NCBI RefSeq assembly: GCF_000381905.1
Contig: NZ_KB907268.1
Span: forward strand, 35,256-99,255
Direction: 5' to 3'
Origin: Paenibacillus fonticola DSM 21315
Lineage (GTDB): Bacteria; Bacillota; Bacilli; Paenibacillales; Paenibacillaceae
Length of the DNA: 64,000 nucleotides
This document shows positions 43,009 to 51,983 of this stretch, in pieces. The notes under the pieces are model-generated. The model saw only the letters and a program-made list of their open reading frames with translations, was not told where the DNA came from and searched no databases. Both the position numbers and the translations under genes were made by a program. How positions within the stretch are numbered: the stretch's first letter is position 1; each line of letters opens with the position of its first letter.

Positions 43009-43629
43009 AATATCCCTCCGCGTTATAGTTGACCGCGAGTACGGCCCAGTAAGCTGGTATGGGTCCAATCCGTCAAACGCAGCGAGGCATTTTCAGGTTA
43101 GACTTATCATATTTTTATTCCGTGATCATTTCAAGGATGGAGGCCCTTTTTTTGTTTAGAGTTATTACCCTAATTTTGACTTTACGCCTATTTCCCTTAT
43201 ACAATGATTCAAATCATAGCAAAAAAGTTTAAAGAAAAATGAGCAATTTAGTAAACTTTTATGATCCATTTCTCGTTTTCGTTAACAAAAGGCATCGACA
43301 TCCAGCTGCTGACACTCATAAATAGAGGTGCAGATGAAATAAAAATCGCCAAAAATGATGAAAATAAGAAATAACCGCACTCAGTGCAGGATTGCGGTAG
43401 TCTGGTATGCAAATATAGACTTACTTTGCTTATATTTGCGATACAAGGGCATAAGATCGGCTTTGACAAATGAGGCAAAGTCATAGAAAATCTTAATGCG
43501 CCGAGTAAAGAAATAAAATTTTACCAAAAACGATGAGTACGGGCAGGGTCATCCCAAGAGAAAAAGAAAACCCGCTTAGAGAAAAAAAGAGTTTTAAAAT
43601 TAAAGGGGTCGAAGGGGGTACATGAAATC
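43009..43629. other. Long AT-rich spacer between divergent PAP2 and GT2 genes
   Basis: About 620 bases without a coding-like frame. It holds a short hairpin ACCGCA...TGCGGT near 43374-43399 and A/T-rich runs. Promoters for both flanking genes must lie here, but no strong consensus pair stands out. Confidence 0.5.
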
Positions 43630-44868
43630 ATGTTGGACACCATTTTGATATCGTTGCAGGTTGTACTTGCAGTGATCGGGGTGTATCAGTTTGGTTTGGC
43701 GCTGTTTGGAATGTACAGAAAAAAGAAAAAAGTGCACTTCCCGCCAACAAAATCATTTGCGGTTCTCGTGGCAGCCCATAACGAGGAAACAGTTGTAGGG
43801 GCGTTGATGGAGAACCTGAAGCAGCTTAATTATCCGAAAGAGCTTTATGATGTATTTGTCATTTGTGACAACTGTACCGACAGAACGGTAGAGATCGTTC
43901 GCAGCCATGGCATGACCGCCTGTATCCGCACGAACGAGAACTTGCGGGGCAAAGGCTACGCGATCGAATGGATGCTGAAGCAGCTATGGAAAATGCCGCG
44001 CCAGTATGATGCGGTCGTTATGTTCGACGCCGATAACCTGGCCCATCCGGATTTTCTCAGCGAAATGAATAATGATTTATGCTCCGGCGCCCGCGTTATT
44101 CAAGGGTATATCGATACGAAAAATCCGGAGGATTCTTGGATTACCGCCGCTTACGGCATTTCATACTGGTACTGCAACCGTTTGTGGCAGCTCTCGAGGC
44201 ACAATTTAGGCCTGGCAAACTTCCTGGGCGGTACGGGCATGTGCTTTGAGACCGAGCTCCTGAAGGAGATCGGCTGGGGCGCTACGAGCCTGGTCGAGGA
44301 CTTGGAGTTCACGATGCGTTGTGTTGAGAAAGGGGTTCACCCCGTCTTCAATTACGACGCGAAGTTGTTTGACGAGAAGCCGCTGACTTTTAAAGCGTCG
44401 GCTCGTCAGCGCCTGCGCTGGATGCAGGGGCACTTTACGGTGGCCCGCCGTTATTTCTTCCCGCTTCTGTGGCAGAGCATTAAAGAGCGCAGCATGGTGA
44501 AGCTGGATATGGCTCTTTACGGGGCTAACGTATACATCGTGCTCATTACCTTTTTGCTCACTGCGCTGATTTGGATGGACCAATCCTTTTTTAATGGCCC
44601 GAATATCGCTACGCTCTATGGATATTTGCCGTTATGGATTTCGTTCATCGCCATTGCGGCCAATGTTTTTGTATTCCTGGCGGCGATGATCCTGGAAGAT
44701 GTTAAGTCCAAGAAAGTTTATGCTTATCTCGTGTTGTTTCCTGTTTATCTTCTTTCATGGTGGCCGATTACTTTTTATGCGTTCTTCACGCAGAACAACA
44801 AGCAGTGGAGCCATACCGAGCACACACGCGTTGTTCGTCTGGAAGAAGTTCAGAGCAAACAGGGATAG
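43630..44868 (+). CDS. Family 2 membrane glycosyltransferase
   Basis: 412 residues. One N-terminal membrane helix, GT-A domain with VLVAAHNEETVV, VFVICDNCTDRT, MFDADNLAHPDF (DxD), EDLEFTMRCVEKG and the QxxRW motif RQRLRWMQGH, then three C-terminal membrane helices. This is the processive cellulose/hyaluronan synthase-like layout, so it probably builds or exports a polysaccharide or glycolipid. GAAGGGGG lies 11 bases before the ATG. It is monocistronic, upstream of the infC leader. Confidence 0.93.
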   Translation: MLDTILISLQVVLAVIGVYQFGLALFGMYRKKKKVHFPPTKSFAVLVAAHNEETVVGALMENLKQLNYPKELYDVFVICDNCTDRTVEIVRSHGMTACIRTNENLRGKGYAIEWMLKQLWKMPRQYDAVVMFDADNLAHPDFLSEMNNDLCSGARVIQGYIDTKNPEDSWITAAYGISYWYCNRLWQLSRHNLGLANFLGGTGMCFETELLKEIGWGATSLVEDLEFTMRCVEKGVHPVFNYDAKLFDEKPLTFKASARQRLRWMQGHFTVARRYFFPLLWQSIKERSMVKLDMALYGANVYIVLITFLLTALIWMDQSFFNGPNIATLYGYLPLWISFIAIAANVFVFLAAMILEDVKSKKVYAYLVLFPVYLLSWWPITFYAFFTQNNKQWSHTEHTRVVRLEEVQSKQG

Positions 44869-44871
44869 TAC

Positions 44872-45066
44872 TTGACTAGTGGCGCTATATGTGTTAAATT
44901 ATTTAAGCATGCAATAAAAATGGATTGTAAGCAGAGGCGCTTGCTTCTCACCTGTCCGATCCTGTCGGCTGGTTTTGATCCAATGATTTATGAATGCTTT
45001 GTGTTCATGATGAATTGATGATCAATTTGGGATGCGGGTGTCAGCCTGCATCCCTTATTTATTTTT
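44872..45066 (+). promoter_or_regulatory. Promoter and L20-type leader of the infC operon
   Basis: TTGACT (44872-44877), 17 bases, TAAATT (44895-44900). A structured leader follows, ending in a terminator stem GGGATGCGGG / CCTGCATCCC (45029-45054) and a T-rich tail. In Firmicutes such leaders bind ribosomal protein L20 to stop transcription of infC-rpmI-rplT. The match is by position and architecture; I have not aligned it to the family model. Confidence 0.75.
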
Positions 45067-45107
45067 AGCAGGTCATACTGACCGAAGATTTATTTTGGAG
45101 GTGTAGA

Positions 45108-45620
45108 ATTATCAGTAAGGAACATTTGATCAATGATGAGATACGTGCGAAAGAAGTCCGTTTGGTAGGCGCTGAAGGTGAACAAATCGGCATCAAGCCG
45201 ATCCGTGAGGCACTGCAAATGGCCATCGATCTGAATCTGGATTTGGTGAACGTGGCGCCGACGGCTAAACCGCCGGTATGCCGGATTATGGATTACGGCA
45301 AATTCCGTTACGAGCAGCAGAAGAAAGAGAAAGAAGCCCGTAAGAATCAAAAGACAGTGGATATTAAGGAAGTATGGTTCCGTGCAAACATTGACGAGCA
45401 TGACTTCCAGACTAAACTGCGCAATGTGATCAAATTTTTAAAAGAAGGCGACAAAGTGAAATGCTCGGTGCGTTTCCGCGGTCGTGAAATTGCTCATGCC
45501 GACATCGGAAGGAAAATTCTGGACCGTGTCAAAGATGAGGTTGCAGAAATTTCATCGATCGAGCGGATTCCGAAGCTGGAAGGCCGCAGCATGATTATGA
45601 TTTTGGCACCGAAAAGCTAA
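45108..45620 (+). CDS. infC: Translation initiation factor IF-3, predicted AUU start
   Basis: 170 residues. INDEIRAKEVRLVGAEGEQIGIKPIREAL and KPPVCRIMDYGKFRYEQQKKEKEARKNQK are IF-3 signatures, with a C-terminal domain ending LEGRSMIMILAPKS. GGAGG at 45097-45101 is six bases before an in-frame ATT at 45108, giving an ISKEHLINDEIR N-terminus like that of other IF-3 proteins. The first canonical start, TTG at 45126, is too far downstream. AUU starts on infC let IF-3 repress its own translation, a known mechanism. Confidence 0.96.
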   Translation: MISKEHLINDEIRAKEVRLVGAEGEQIGIKPIREALQMAIDLNLDLVNVAPTAKPPVCRIMDYGKFRYEQQKKEKEARKNQKTVDIKEVWFRANIDEHDFQTKLRNVIKFLKEGDKVKCSVRFRGREIAHADIGRKILDRVKDEVAEISSIERIPKLEGRSMIMILAPKS

Positions 45621-45701
45621 AAGCTCGCTTCTTGCAAAGGTGTTCCAGCTATTTGGAACGGCCGGGAAGCTTGTACCTATAAACTCTGAGGGGGAAGTAC
45701 C

Positions 45702-45902
45702 ATGCCTAAAATGAAAACCCACAGCAGCCTGAAGGGCCGCTTTAAAATTACAGGATCGGGTAAAGTTAGACGCTACAAAGCGAACCGCAACCACCTGCTG
45801 TCCCACAAGTCAAACCGTCGTAAACGCGTTCTGGCGAACAGCCCTGTAGCTTATGCTGGGGACGTAAGACGTTTGAAACAGCAACTTGCAAATCTGAAAT
45901 AA
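45702..45902 (+). CDS. rpmI: 50S ribosomal protein L35
   Basis: 66 residues, MPKMKTHSSLKGRFKITGSGKVRRYKA and KSNRRKRVLANS, very basic, standard length. GAGGGGG precedes the ATG. Middle gene of the infC operon. Confidence 0.98.
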   Translation: MPKMKTHSSLKGRFKITGSGKVRRYKANRNHLLSHKSNRRKRVLANSPVAYAGDVRRLKQQLANLK

Positions 45903-45933
45903 TTAACACAACTTTTCTGGGAGGTTTATTGAT

Positions 45934-46293
45934 ATGGCAAGAGTAAAAGGCGGATTCGTTGTTCGTCGTCGTCATAAAAAAGTATTGAAGCTTGCTAAAG
46001 GTTACTTTGGCTCGAAACACCGTATTTTCAAAACAGCTAACGAGCAGGTTATGAAATCCCTGCTGTATGCATACCGTGACCGTCGCACGAAAAAACGCGA
46101 TTTCCGCAGATTGTGGATCGTACGTATTAATGCTGCAGCTCGTCTGAACGGACTGTCCTACAGCAAATTGATGCATGGATTGAGACTGGCTGAGGTGAAC
46201 ATCAACCGGAAAATGCTGGCTGATCTTGCAGTAAATGATCTGAACGCATTTAACTCTTTGGCTGCAGTAGCTAAAGAGAAAATCAATGCCTAA
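45934..46293 (+). CDS. rplT: 50S ribosomal protein L20
   Basis: 119 residues, MARVKGGFVVRRRHKKVLKLAKGYFGSKH and RLWIVRINAAARLNGLSYSKLMHGL. It binds 23S rRNA early in assembly and, in Firmicutes, also represses this operon through the leader. GGGAGG precedes the ATG. Last gene, followed by a terminator. Confidence 0.98.
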   Translation: MARVKGGFVVRRRHKKVLKLAKGYFGSKHRIFKTANEQVMKSLLYAYRDRRTKKRDFRRLWIVRINAAARLNGLSYSKLMHGLRLAEVNINRKMLADLAVNDLNAFNSLAAVAKEKINA

Positions 46294-46317
46294 ACTATAG
46301 TACTCAGCATAACGCAC

Positions 46318-46350
46318 AACAGGTGTCCCATTTGGGGTGCCTGTTTTTTT
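46318..46350 (+). terminator. Terminator of the infC operon
   Basis: AACAGGTGTCCC pairs with GGGGTGCCTGTT (with G-U pairs), then seven T. Confidence 0.85.
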
Positions 46351-46492
46351 ATTCTCATCAGGCAATGGTGGAAGCGAACAGGGGCCATATTGAATACACT
46401 GGCATGAAGACAAAGCAAATGTCTTTAGGGGCGAGTCACGCTCGTATTGTCTCGTGTGCATCAGCAAACTGTATTCAAGGAGGTAGATACGG

Positions 46493-46801
46493 ATGAGCAG
46501 ATCGGTTACGAAAAAAGAAGCCGAAAAATGGCTTGGCAAATCCATTACCGCTGTTAAAAAAGATGGAACCATCGTTACCGGCAAGCTGGTAAAAATAAGC
46601 GGCAACCGCCTTCTTGTTCGCCAGCCTGGTAAAAAAGTGAAGACGAAGGCCATTGTCCCGCTTGTTTTGTTTGACCTGCTGGCCATCGGAACAGGTCCTT
46701 ATGGCTACGGTTATGGCGGCTACCCATACGGCTATGGTTATGGGTATGGGGGGTACGGAGGGTACGGAGGATTCGGCTACCCATACGGCGGCTACTTTTA
46801 A
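46493..46801 (+). CDS. Small protein with Gly/Tyr-rich tail
   Basis: 102 residues. The basic N-terminal ~65 residues (KWLGKSITAVKKDGTIVTGKLVKISGNRLLVRQPGKKVKTKAIVP) look like a small SH3/Sm-like beta barrel. The last ~35 are almost entirely GYG and PYG repeats. Similar Gly/Tyr-rich tails occur in spore-coat and adhesive proteins, so a spore or surface role is possible but unproven. AAGGAGG lies nine bases before the ATG. Confidence 0.75.
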   Translation: MSRSVTKKEAEKWLGKSITAVKKDGTIVTGKLVKISGNRLLVRQPGKKVKTKAIVPLVLFDLLAIGTGPYGYGYGGYPYGYGYGYGGYGGYGGFGYPYGGYF

Positions 46802-46809
46802 TAACTTGG

Positions 46810-47265
46810 TCAGGTACGAAGAAACAGCTTTTTTTCCAGTTCAAAGCATCTGGATACGGGAACATAACGAACAGTTTCATAGCCTAGTTTTTGGTAGAAA
46901 AGGTGGGCCCGGACGTTGTCCTGGTCCACTAAAACTTTGGCCCTGGTGCAGCCTCGGGATCCGGCGAAGTTTTCAGCATGCGCCATTAGTGTCTTCCCAT
47001 GACGTTTGCGCTGCTGCTGGGATGTAACGGCCATCATATCAATGCACAGCAGCTTGCCGTGCAGCATAAAATGGATGAATGCTACGGGATCGGCTTCATA
47101 ATAGGGCGATGCGACAAGCGTTACACCACGCGAAAGCCTCTTAGGAATATCTTTGATTGCTCTTTCCAATTCATGACGAGATAAGCTCGAATGAGGGACA
47201 AGCTCCTTTTTGATCAGACTGTGAATAACAGGATCATCTTGTTTGGGTCTTCGATATCGGATCAT
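46810..47265 (-). CDS. GNAT family N-acetyltransferase
   Basis: 151 residues. IDMMAVTSQQQRKRHGKTLMAHAENFA is the acetyl-CoA-binding motif and VDQDNVRAHLFYQKLGYETVRYV the conserved C-terminal strand-helix. AAGGAGG precedes the ATG with 11 bases. The 3' end is convergent with, and nine bases from, the Gly/Tyr-rich gene. Substrate unknown. Confidence 0.85.
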   Translation of the reverse strand: MIRYRRPKQDDPVIHSLIKKELVPHSSLSRHELERAIKDIPKRLSRGVTLVASPYYEADPVAFIHFMLHGKLLCIDMMAVTSQQQRKRHGKTLMAHAENFAGSRGCTRAKVLVDQDNVRAHLFYQKLGYETVRYVPVSRCFELEKKLFLRT

Positions 47266-48059
47266 TCACTCGCAATCCTCCTTGCGCTGCGTATTTTAGG
47301 GCATAATAGTATATCATATGAACAGGGAGGGGAAATGGGTTCCAAGTAGCTATACAATGATTCATAATGACGAGCCGCTGGACGAAGTTTTGTTGGGTAA
47401 TTCAGCCGTGCCCGTAAATGCCGGCGAACATAGCTCACAGGATTTCAGTTCTGTCCTGCTTGGGTTAAGCTGCTATGCGCGTGATTGTGCATGATTTTCC
47501 ATATACAATTCCTAGAGCTGGACGCGACGCGAGTGTTTATGTACGATATTTCATACAAAGTCCTGCATGTGGCTGTCACGAGCGTGTTTATGTTTGATTT
47601 TTCATATACATTCTCTGCATAAGGCTATTCCACGCCCGTGAAAAGAGAGGGTGCTGACTGTTTTCATACAGAATCCCTACATCAAGCTGCTACACCCTCA
47701 CACTGGACCAGACGGCTGTTGAAGCAGCAACTACTTGGCACAATTGCTCGATGATCGGATGACCAAATCACAGCGCACACGATAAAAGCAGGTAATGAGC
47801 CTTGGGCATCCTTATAACGTAAAGTCAAGCAACAGATCCCAACTCTGCCCGGTTTTATTAGTCTTGTTTGCAGATTTCAATCTGAGAAAGCTGTGAAACC
47901 TGCGAAAATTGAGTATATGCGAAAGTTGAGTATAGGAGTATAATTAAACTAACGGAAAGGGCTGGATTTCCAGGTTATATATTCTGCTGTTATGTTGCAA
48001 TTTAGCATAGCGGCGGGGCCTTTTTTGAAGTCGAAGTCAAAACAAGTGGCAAAAGGGTA
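47266..48059. other. Gene-free region with degenerate repeats and an orphan terminator
   Basis: Between about 47466 and 47700 four loosely similar blocks contain TTTATGTxxGATTTTTCATAxA followed by CTGCAT. At 47986-48026 a stem GCTGTTATG / CATAGCGGC with G-U pairs, then six T, forms a terminator with no gene in front. No coding-like frame. Confidence 0.5.
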
Positions 48060-48461
48060 TTGACTCCACGTGTGAACTAATCATATAATGTGTCTAAACA
48101 TTTTTAACATTTATAGTGTATCGGCGATGAAGAGGACGAAGGTTTAGGGGCTCTTTGCTCAGAGAGTGGATGGATTTGCTGCGACCACCCACCAATATCC
48201 CTTAAATGCGAGCTCACCTCGGAGCTGTTTTCCTGAAAAGCGAAGCAACGGAACGACCAAATCAAGACAATGTGTCCGTCGCAAGCCTATTAGGGAAAAT
48301 CGTCAGGTCTGCGTTAGAGACCACGGGTAAGGGCCATAGTTGTCCCTACTCGTCAAGGCTTGGCACTGTGAAGTGTCAGGTGAAAATGGGTGGTACCACG
48401 GAAGCGATAACCTTTCGTCCCTCGGAACAGGAGACTGTTCTGGCGGGCGGAAGGTTTTTTT
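48060..48461 (+). promoter_or_regulatory. Promoter and T-box riboswitch of the ilv operon, probably leucine-specific
   Basis: TTGACT (48060-48065) and TATAAT (48084-48089) start a leader of about 370 bases. The T-box GGTGGTACCACGG (48389-48401) is exact. It is followed by a terminator pairing AACCTTTCGTCC with GGGCGGAAGGTT and seven T (to 48461). The stem I AGAGAG element is at about 48159. The likely specifier codon is CTC (48213-48215), followed by ACC. T-boxes read uncharged tRNA and permit transcription when it binds; CTC implies tRNA-Leu. Confidence 0.92.
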
Positions 48462-48507
48462 GTTGTATTTCTTTAGAAATACTTAAATTTTGGAAGGAGG
48501 ATGACTG

Positions 48508-50253
48508 ATGAGTGCGCAAATACCAGCAGTGCAGTCTACAGAACAATTACGAGAGAAATGGATGAAACCTGAAGTCATTACGGGATCAGAAATATTGCTT
48601 CGGAGCTTGGTGCTAGAAGGTGTCGAATGCGTCTTCGGTTACCCGGGCGGGGCCGTATTGTATATCTACGACGCGCTGTATGGTTTTAAGGATTTCCATC
48701 ACTTGCTGACAAGACACGAGCAGGGAGCGATTCATGCGGCCGACGGCTATGCACGGGCAAGCGGCAAAGTAGGCGTATGTATTGCAACCTCGGGACCGGG
48801 GGCGACGAACACAGTCACCGGTATTGCGACGGCGTTTATGGACTCGGTTCCTCTCGTGGTCATTACCGGAAACGTCGTATCCAGCCTGATCGGAACGGAT
48901 GCCTTCCAAGAAGCGGATATTACCGGGATCACGATGCCGATTACGAAGCACAGCTACTTGGTGCGCAGTGTAGAAGAGCTGCCGCGCGTCATTCACGAAG
49001 CGTTCCATATCGCCAACACGGGACGCAAAGGGCCGGTATTGATCGACATTCCGAAGGACGTGTCCGCGAACAAGACCTTGTTCGAACCGGTTCAGACCAT
49101 TGATCTTCGCGGCTACAATCCAAAGGTCGTTCCGAACCATCATCAATTGGAGAAGGTAGCGGCTGCGATCAAAGAAGCGGAGCGTCCGGTCATTCTCGCC
49201 GGCGGCGGGGTCGTCTATTCCGGTGGCCATGAAGAACTGCTTGAGTTCGTTACCCGGACGGAAATCCCGATCACGACAACGCTTCTCGGCTTGGGCGCAT
49301 TCCCAAGCGGCAACTCCTTGTGGATGGGCATGCCGGGAATGCACGGCACGTATACAGCTAACCAGGCCATCCAAAAATCCGATTTGCTGATCAATATCGG
49401 GGCCCGGTTCGATGACCGCGTTACCGGACGGCTTGACGGATTTGCTCCTCATGCTAAAGTAGTACACATCGATATCGATCCGGCGGAAATTGGCAAGAAC
49501 GTGAAAACAGAAATTCCGGTCGTAGGCGATGTGAAGACGGTACTCGAACTCCTCAACCCGTTAGTGAGTCGCAGCGACAAAGCGGATGCCTGGAGAAGCC
49601 AGATCAGCCAGTGGAAGGCCGATAAGCCTTACAAGTACAAGGATTCCGATACGGAGCTGAAGCCGCAATGGGTAATCGAACTGCTGAATGATACGACAAA
49701 GGGCGACGCAATCGTAACGACGGACGTAGGCCAGCATCAAATGTGGGCGGCCCAGTATTACAAGTTCAATCATCCGCGCTCCTGGATCACCTCCGGGGGG
49801 CTGGGCACAATGGGCTTTGGATTCCCGTCAGCCATCGGGGCGCAAATGGCGCACCCGGACCGTCTGGTCATTTCCATTAACGGTGATGGCGGTATGCAAA
49901 TGTGCGCTCAGGAGCTTGCGATTTGCGCGATTCACAACATTCCAGTCAAGGTTGTCGTGATCAACAACCAGGTGCTTGGCATGGTGCGCCAGTGGCAAGA
50001 GCTCATTTACGAGAACCGTTACAGCCATATCGATCTGGCCGGCAGCCCGGATTTTGTGAAATTGGCAGAGGCATACGGCGTGAAGGGATTGCGTGCTTCG
50101 AACAAGGAAGAAGCCAAGCAAGCCTGGAAGGAAGCGATGGAGACGCCGGGACCTGTGCTGGTGGAATTCGTGGTCAGCAAAGAGGAAAACGTATATCCGA
50201 TGGTTACCCAGGGTTCCACCATTGATCAAATGCTGATGGGGGACTGTGAATAA
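48508..50253 (+). CDS. ilvB: Acetolactate synthase, large subunit
   Basis: 581 residues. N-terminal TPP domain with FGYPGGAVLYIYDAL and RHEQGAIHAADGYARASG, a central FAD-like domain, and the C-terminal TPP motif INGDGGMQMCAQELAICAIHNIPVKVVVINN. Known role: condenses pyruvate (or 2-oxobutyrate) to acetolactate, the first step to valine, leucine and isoleucine. The ATG at 48508 follows AAGGAGG. Expression is under the upstream T-box, and its stop overlaps the ilvN start. Confidence 0.97.
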   Translation: MSAQIPAVQSTEQLREKWMKPEVITGSEILLRSLVLEGVECVFGYPGGAVLYIYDALYGFKDFHHLLTRHEQGAIHAADGYARASGKVGVCIATSGPGATNTVTGIATAFMDSVPLVVITGNVVSSLIGTDAFQEADITGITMPITKHSYLVRSVEELPRVIHEAFHIANTGRKGPVLIDIPKDVSANKTLFEPVQTIDLRGYNPKVVPNHHQLEKVAAAIKEAERPVILAGGGVVYSGGHEELLEFVTRTEIPITTTLLGLGAFPSGNSLWMGMPGMHGTYTANQAIQKSDLLINIGARFDDRVTGRLDGFAPHAKVVHIDIDPAEIGKNVKTEIPVVGDVKTVLELLNPLVSRSDKADAWRSQISQWKADKPYKYKDSDTELKPQWVIELLNDTTKGDAIVTTDVGQHQMWAAQYYKFNHPRSWITSGGLGTMGFGFPSAIGAQMAHPDRLVISINGDGGMQMCAQELAICAIHNIPVKVVVINNQVLGMVRQWQELIYENRYSHIDLAGSPDFVKLAEAYGVKGLRASNKEEAKQAWKEAMETPGPVLVEFVVSKEENVYPMVTQGSTIDQMLMGDCE

Positions 50254-50747
50254 TGACGACGACAATGACAAGCCATACAATAGCCGTATTAGTGAATGAT
50301 CAGCCAGGCGTTCTGCAGCGCGTTTCCGGCCTCTTCGGTCGGCGCGGCTACAATATCGAGAGCATCACTGTGGGCCAGTCCGAGGAAGAAGGATTGTCCC
50401 GGATGGTCATCGTGACCCAGGGCGACGACAAGACGCTGGAACAAATTGAGAAACAATTGTATAAACTCATCGATGTTATTAAAGTGGTTAACCTTAGCTC
50501 CAAGCCGATGGTTGGCCGTGAACTGGCACTGATTAAAGTAAAGTCAGAGCCGGCGGAGCGTCCGGAGATTATGGGGGTCGTTGAGACATTCCGCGCCGCG
50601 GTTGTCGATATCGGCACTAACAGCATGATTGTACAGGTTGTAGGCGACACGGAGAAAATCGACGCCATGATTGAGCTGCTTCATCCGTATGGAATCAAGG
50701 AGCTGTCCCGTACAGGAGTAACCGCGATGGTTCGCGGGAACGCTTAG
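50253..50747 (+). CDS. ilvN: Acetolactate synthase, small regulatory subunit
   Basis: 164 residues. N-terminal ACT domain (HTIAVLVNDQPGVLQRVSGLFGRRGYNIESITVG) for valine feedback and a C-terminal ALS_ss domain (PEIMGVVETFRAAVVDIGTNSMIVQVVGD). The start overlaps the ilvB stop (TAATG), so translation is coupled. Also called ilvH in other species. Confidence 0.96.
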   Translation: MTTTMTSHTIAVLVNDQPGVLQRVSGLFGRRGYNIESITVGQSEEEGLSRMVIVTQGDDKTLEQIEKQLYKLIDVIKVVNLSSKPMVGRELALIKVKSEPAERPEIMGVVETFRAAVVDIGTNSMIVQVVGDTEKIDAMIELLHPYGIKELSRTGVTAMVRGNA

Positions 50748-50800
50748 GCAGCACTAAGCAGTAACAAACAACGACTTAGCTTCAACTTTATTTCCACTTC

Positions 50801-50866
50801 GGTGAGCGGGGGTTTGAGAGGATCAGCCCGGCAGCAGTTGGCGGTCCTTTGAAGCACCCGCTCACC
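50801..50866 (+). other. Structured element between ilvN and ilvC
   Basis: Perfect 10-base arms GGTGAGCGGG (50801-50810) and CCCGCTCACC (50857-50866) enclose smaller complementary pieces. No T-run follows, so it may be an mRNA stability or processing element in the 188-base gap. Confidence 0.55.
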
Positions 50867-50935
50867 ATGGGGATAGAACTAATATAAGGGAGCCCGCTAA
50901 CGGCGGACCCGTAAATTTTAGGAGGGCTATAACAA

Positions 50936-51928
50936 ATGGCAGTTACTTTGTACTATGAAAAAGATGCAGAGCTTAGCGTATTGAAAGGAAAAACAATTGC
51001 GATTATCGGCTACGGAAGCCAAGGTCATGCTCACGCTCAAAACCTGCGTGACAGCGGACTGAACGTCGTTATTGGTCTTCGCGAAGGCAAGTCCTTCGAC
51101 AAAGCGAAAGAGGACGGCTTTGAAGTATTGTCCGTTGCTGAAGCGACAAGCCGTGCTGACGTCGTTCAAATTTTGATGCCGGATGAGACTCAAGCGGCTG
51201 TATACAATAGTGAAATCGCTCCGAACTTGAAGAAAGGTGCTGCACTCTTGTTCGCGCACGGCTTCAACGTTCATTTCGGACAAATCGTGCCTTCCAAAGA
51301 CAACGACGTGCTTCTGGTTGCTCCTAAGTCGCCAGGCCACATGGTTCGCCGTACGTATGTTGAAGGCTTCGGCGTTCCTGGCTTGATCGCTATCCACCAA
51401 GATGCGACTGGCAAAGCGAAAGAAATCGGTCTTGCTTATGCTAAAGGCATCGGCTGTACTCGTGCAGGGGTTATCGAAACTTCCTTCCGCGAAGAGACGG
51501 AAACGGATCTGTTTGGTGAACAAGCGGTTCTGTGCGGCGGCGTAAGCGCCCTGATCAAAGCAGGCTTCGAAACGTTAACAGAAGCTGGCTATGCTCCAGA
51601 AATGGCCTACTTCGAGTGCTTGCATGAGCTGAAATTGATCGTTGACCTGATCTATGAAGGCGGCCTTGCGACAATGCGCGACTCCATCTCCAATACAGCT
51701 GAGTACGGTGACTATGTTACAGGACCTCGCATCGTAACCGAAGAAACGAAGAAAGCGATGAAAGAAGTACTGTCCGATATCCAGCAAGGTAAATTCGCAC
51801 GTGACTTCATCCTGGAGAACCAATCCAATCGTGCATTCTTGACGGCTACCCGCCGCAACGAAGCTAACCATCCGATCGAAGTGGTTGGTGAGGAGCTTCG
51901 CGGTCTGATGCACTGGATCAAGAAGTAA
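50936..51928 (+). CDS. ilvC: Ketol-acid reductoisomerase, class I
   Basis: 330 residues, short-form KARI. Rossmann motif AIIGYGSQGHAHAQNLRDSG; metal-binding helices DLFGEQAVLCGGV and YFECLHELKLIVDLIYEGG. Known role: converts acetolactate to dihydroxy-isovalerate with NADPH and Mg2+. GGAGGG precedes the ATG. It lies after ilvBN, with a perfect-type terminator downstream ending the operon. Confidence 0.98.
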   Translation: MAVTLYYEKDAELSVLKGKTIAIIGYGSQGHAHAQNLRDSGLNVVIGLREGKSFDKAKEDGFEVLSVAEATSRADVVQILMPDETQAAVYNSEIAPNLKKGAALLFAHGFNVHFGQIVPSKDNDVLLVAPKSPGHMVRRTYVEGFGVPGLIAIHQDATGKAKEIGLAYAKGIGCTRAGVIETSFREETETDLFGEQAVLCGGVSALIKAGFETLTEAGYAPEMAYFECLHELKLIVDLIYEGGLATMRDSISNTAEYGDYVTGPRIVTEETKKAMKEVLSDIQQGKFARDFILENQSNRAFLTATRRNEANHPIEVVGEELRGLMHWIKK

Positions 51929-51949
51929 TTATTCATACGTATTTGAATC

Positions 51950-51983
51950 AAGCTGCGGAGAGCAATCTCTGCAGCTTTTTTTG
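51950..51983 (+). terminator. Terminator of the ilvBNC operon
   Basis: AAGCTGCGGAGA-GCAA-TCTCTGCAGCTT followed by T-run. Confidence 0.92.

Noticed and set aside
43374..43399. Possible riboswitch upstream of the GT2 glycosyltransferase
   Set aside because: Only one short hairpin is present and no terminator or conserved aptamer core could be recognised.
43248..43484. Minus-strand 78-codon frame in the PAP2-GT2 spacer
   Set aside because: No ribosome binding site, no homology visible, AT-rich chance frame.
45766..46686. Long minus-strand frame across rpmI-rplT
   Set aside because: Antisense to two certain ribosomal protein genes; composition is not protein-like.
48613..49467. 284-codon open frame antisense to ilvB
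   Set aside because: Overlaps the certain acetolactate synthase gene, with no ribosome binding site and no recognisable domain.
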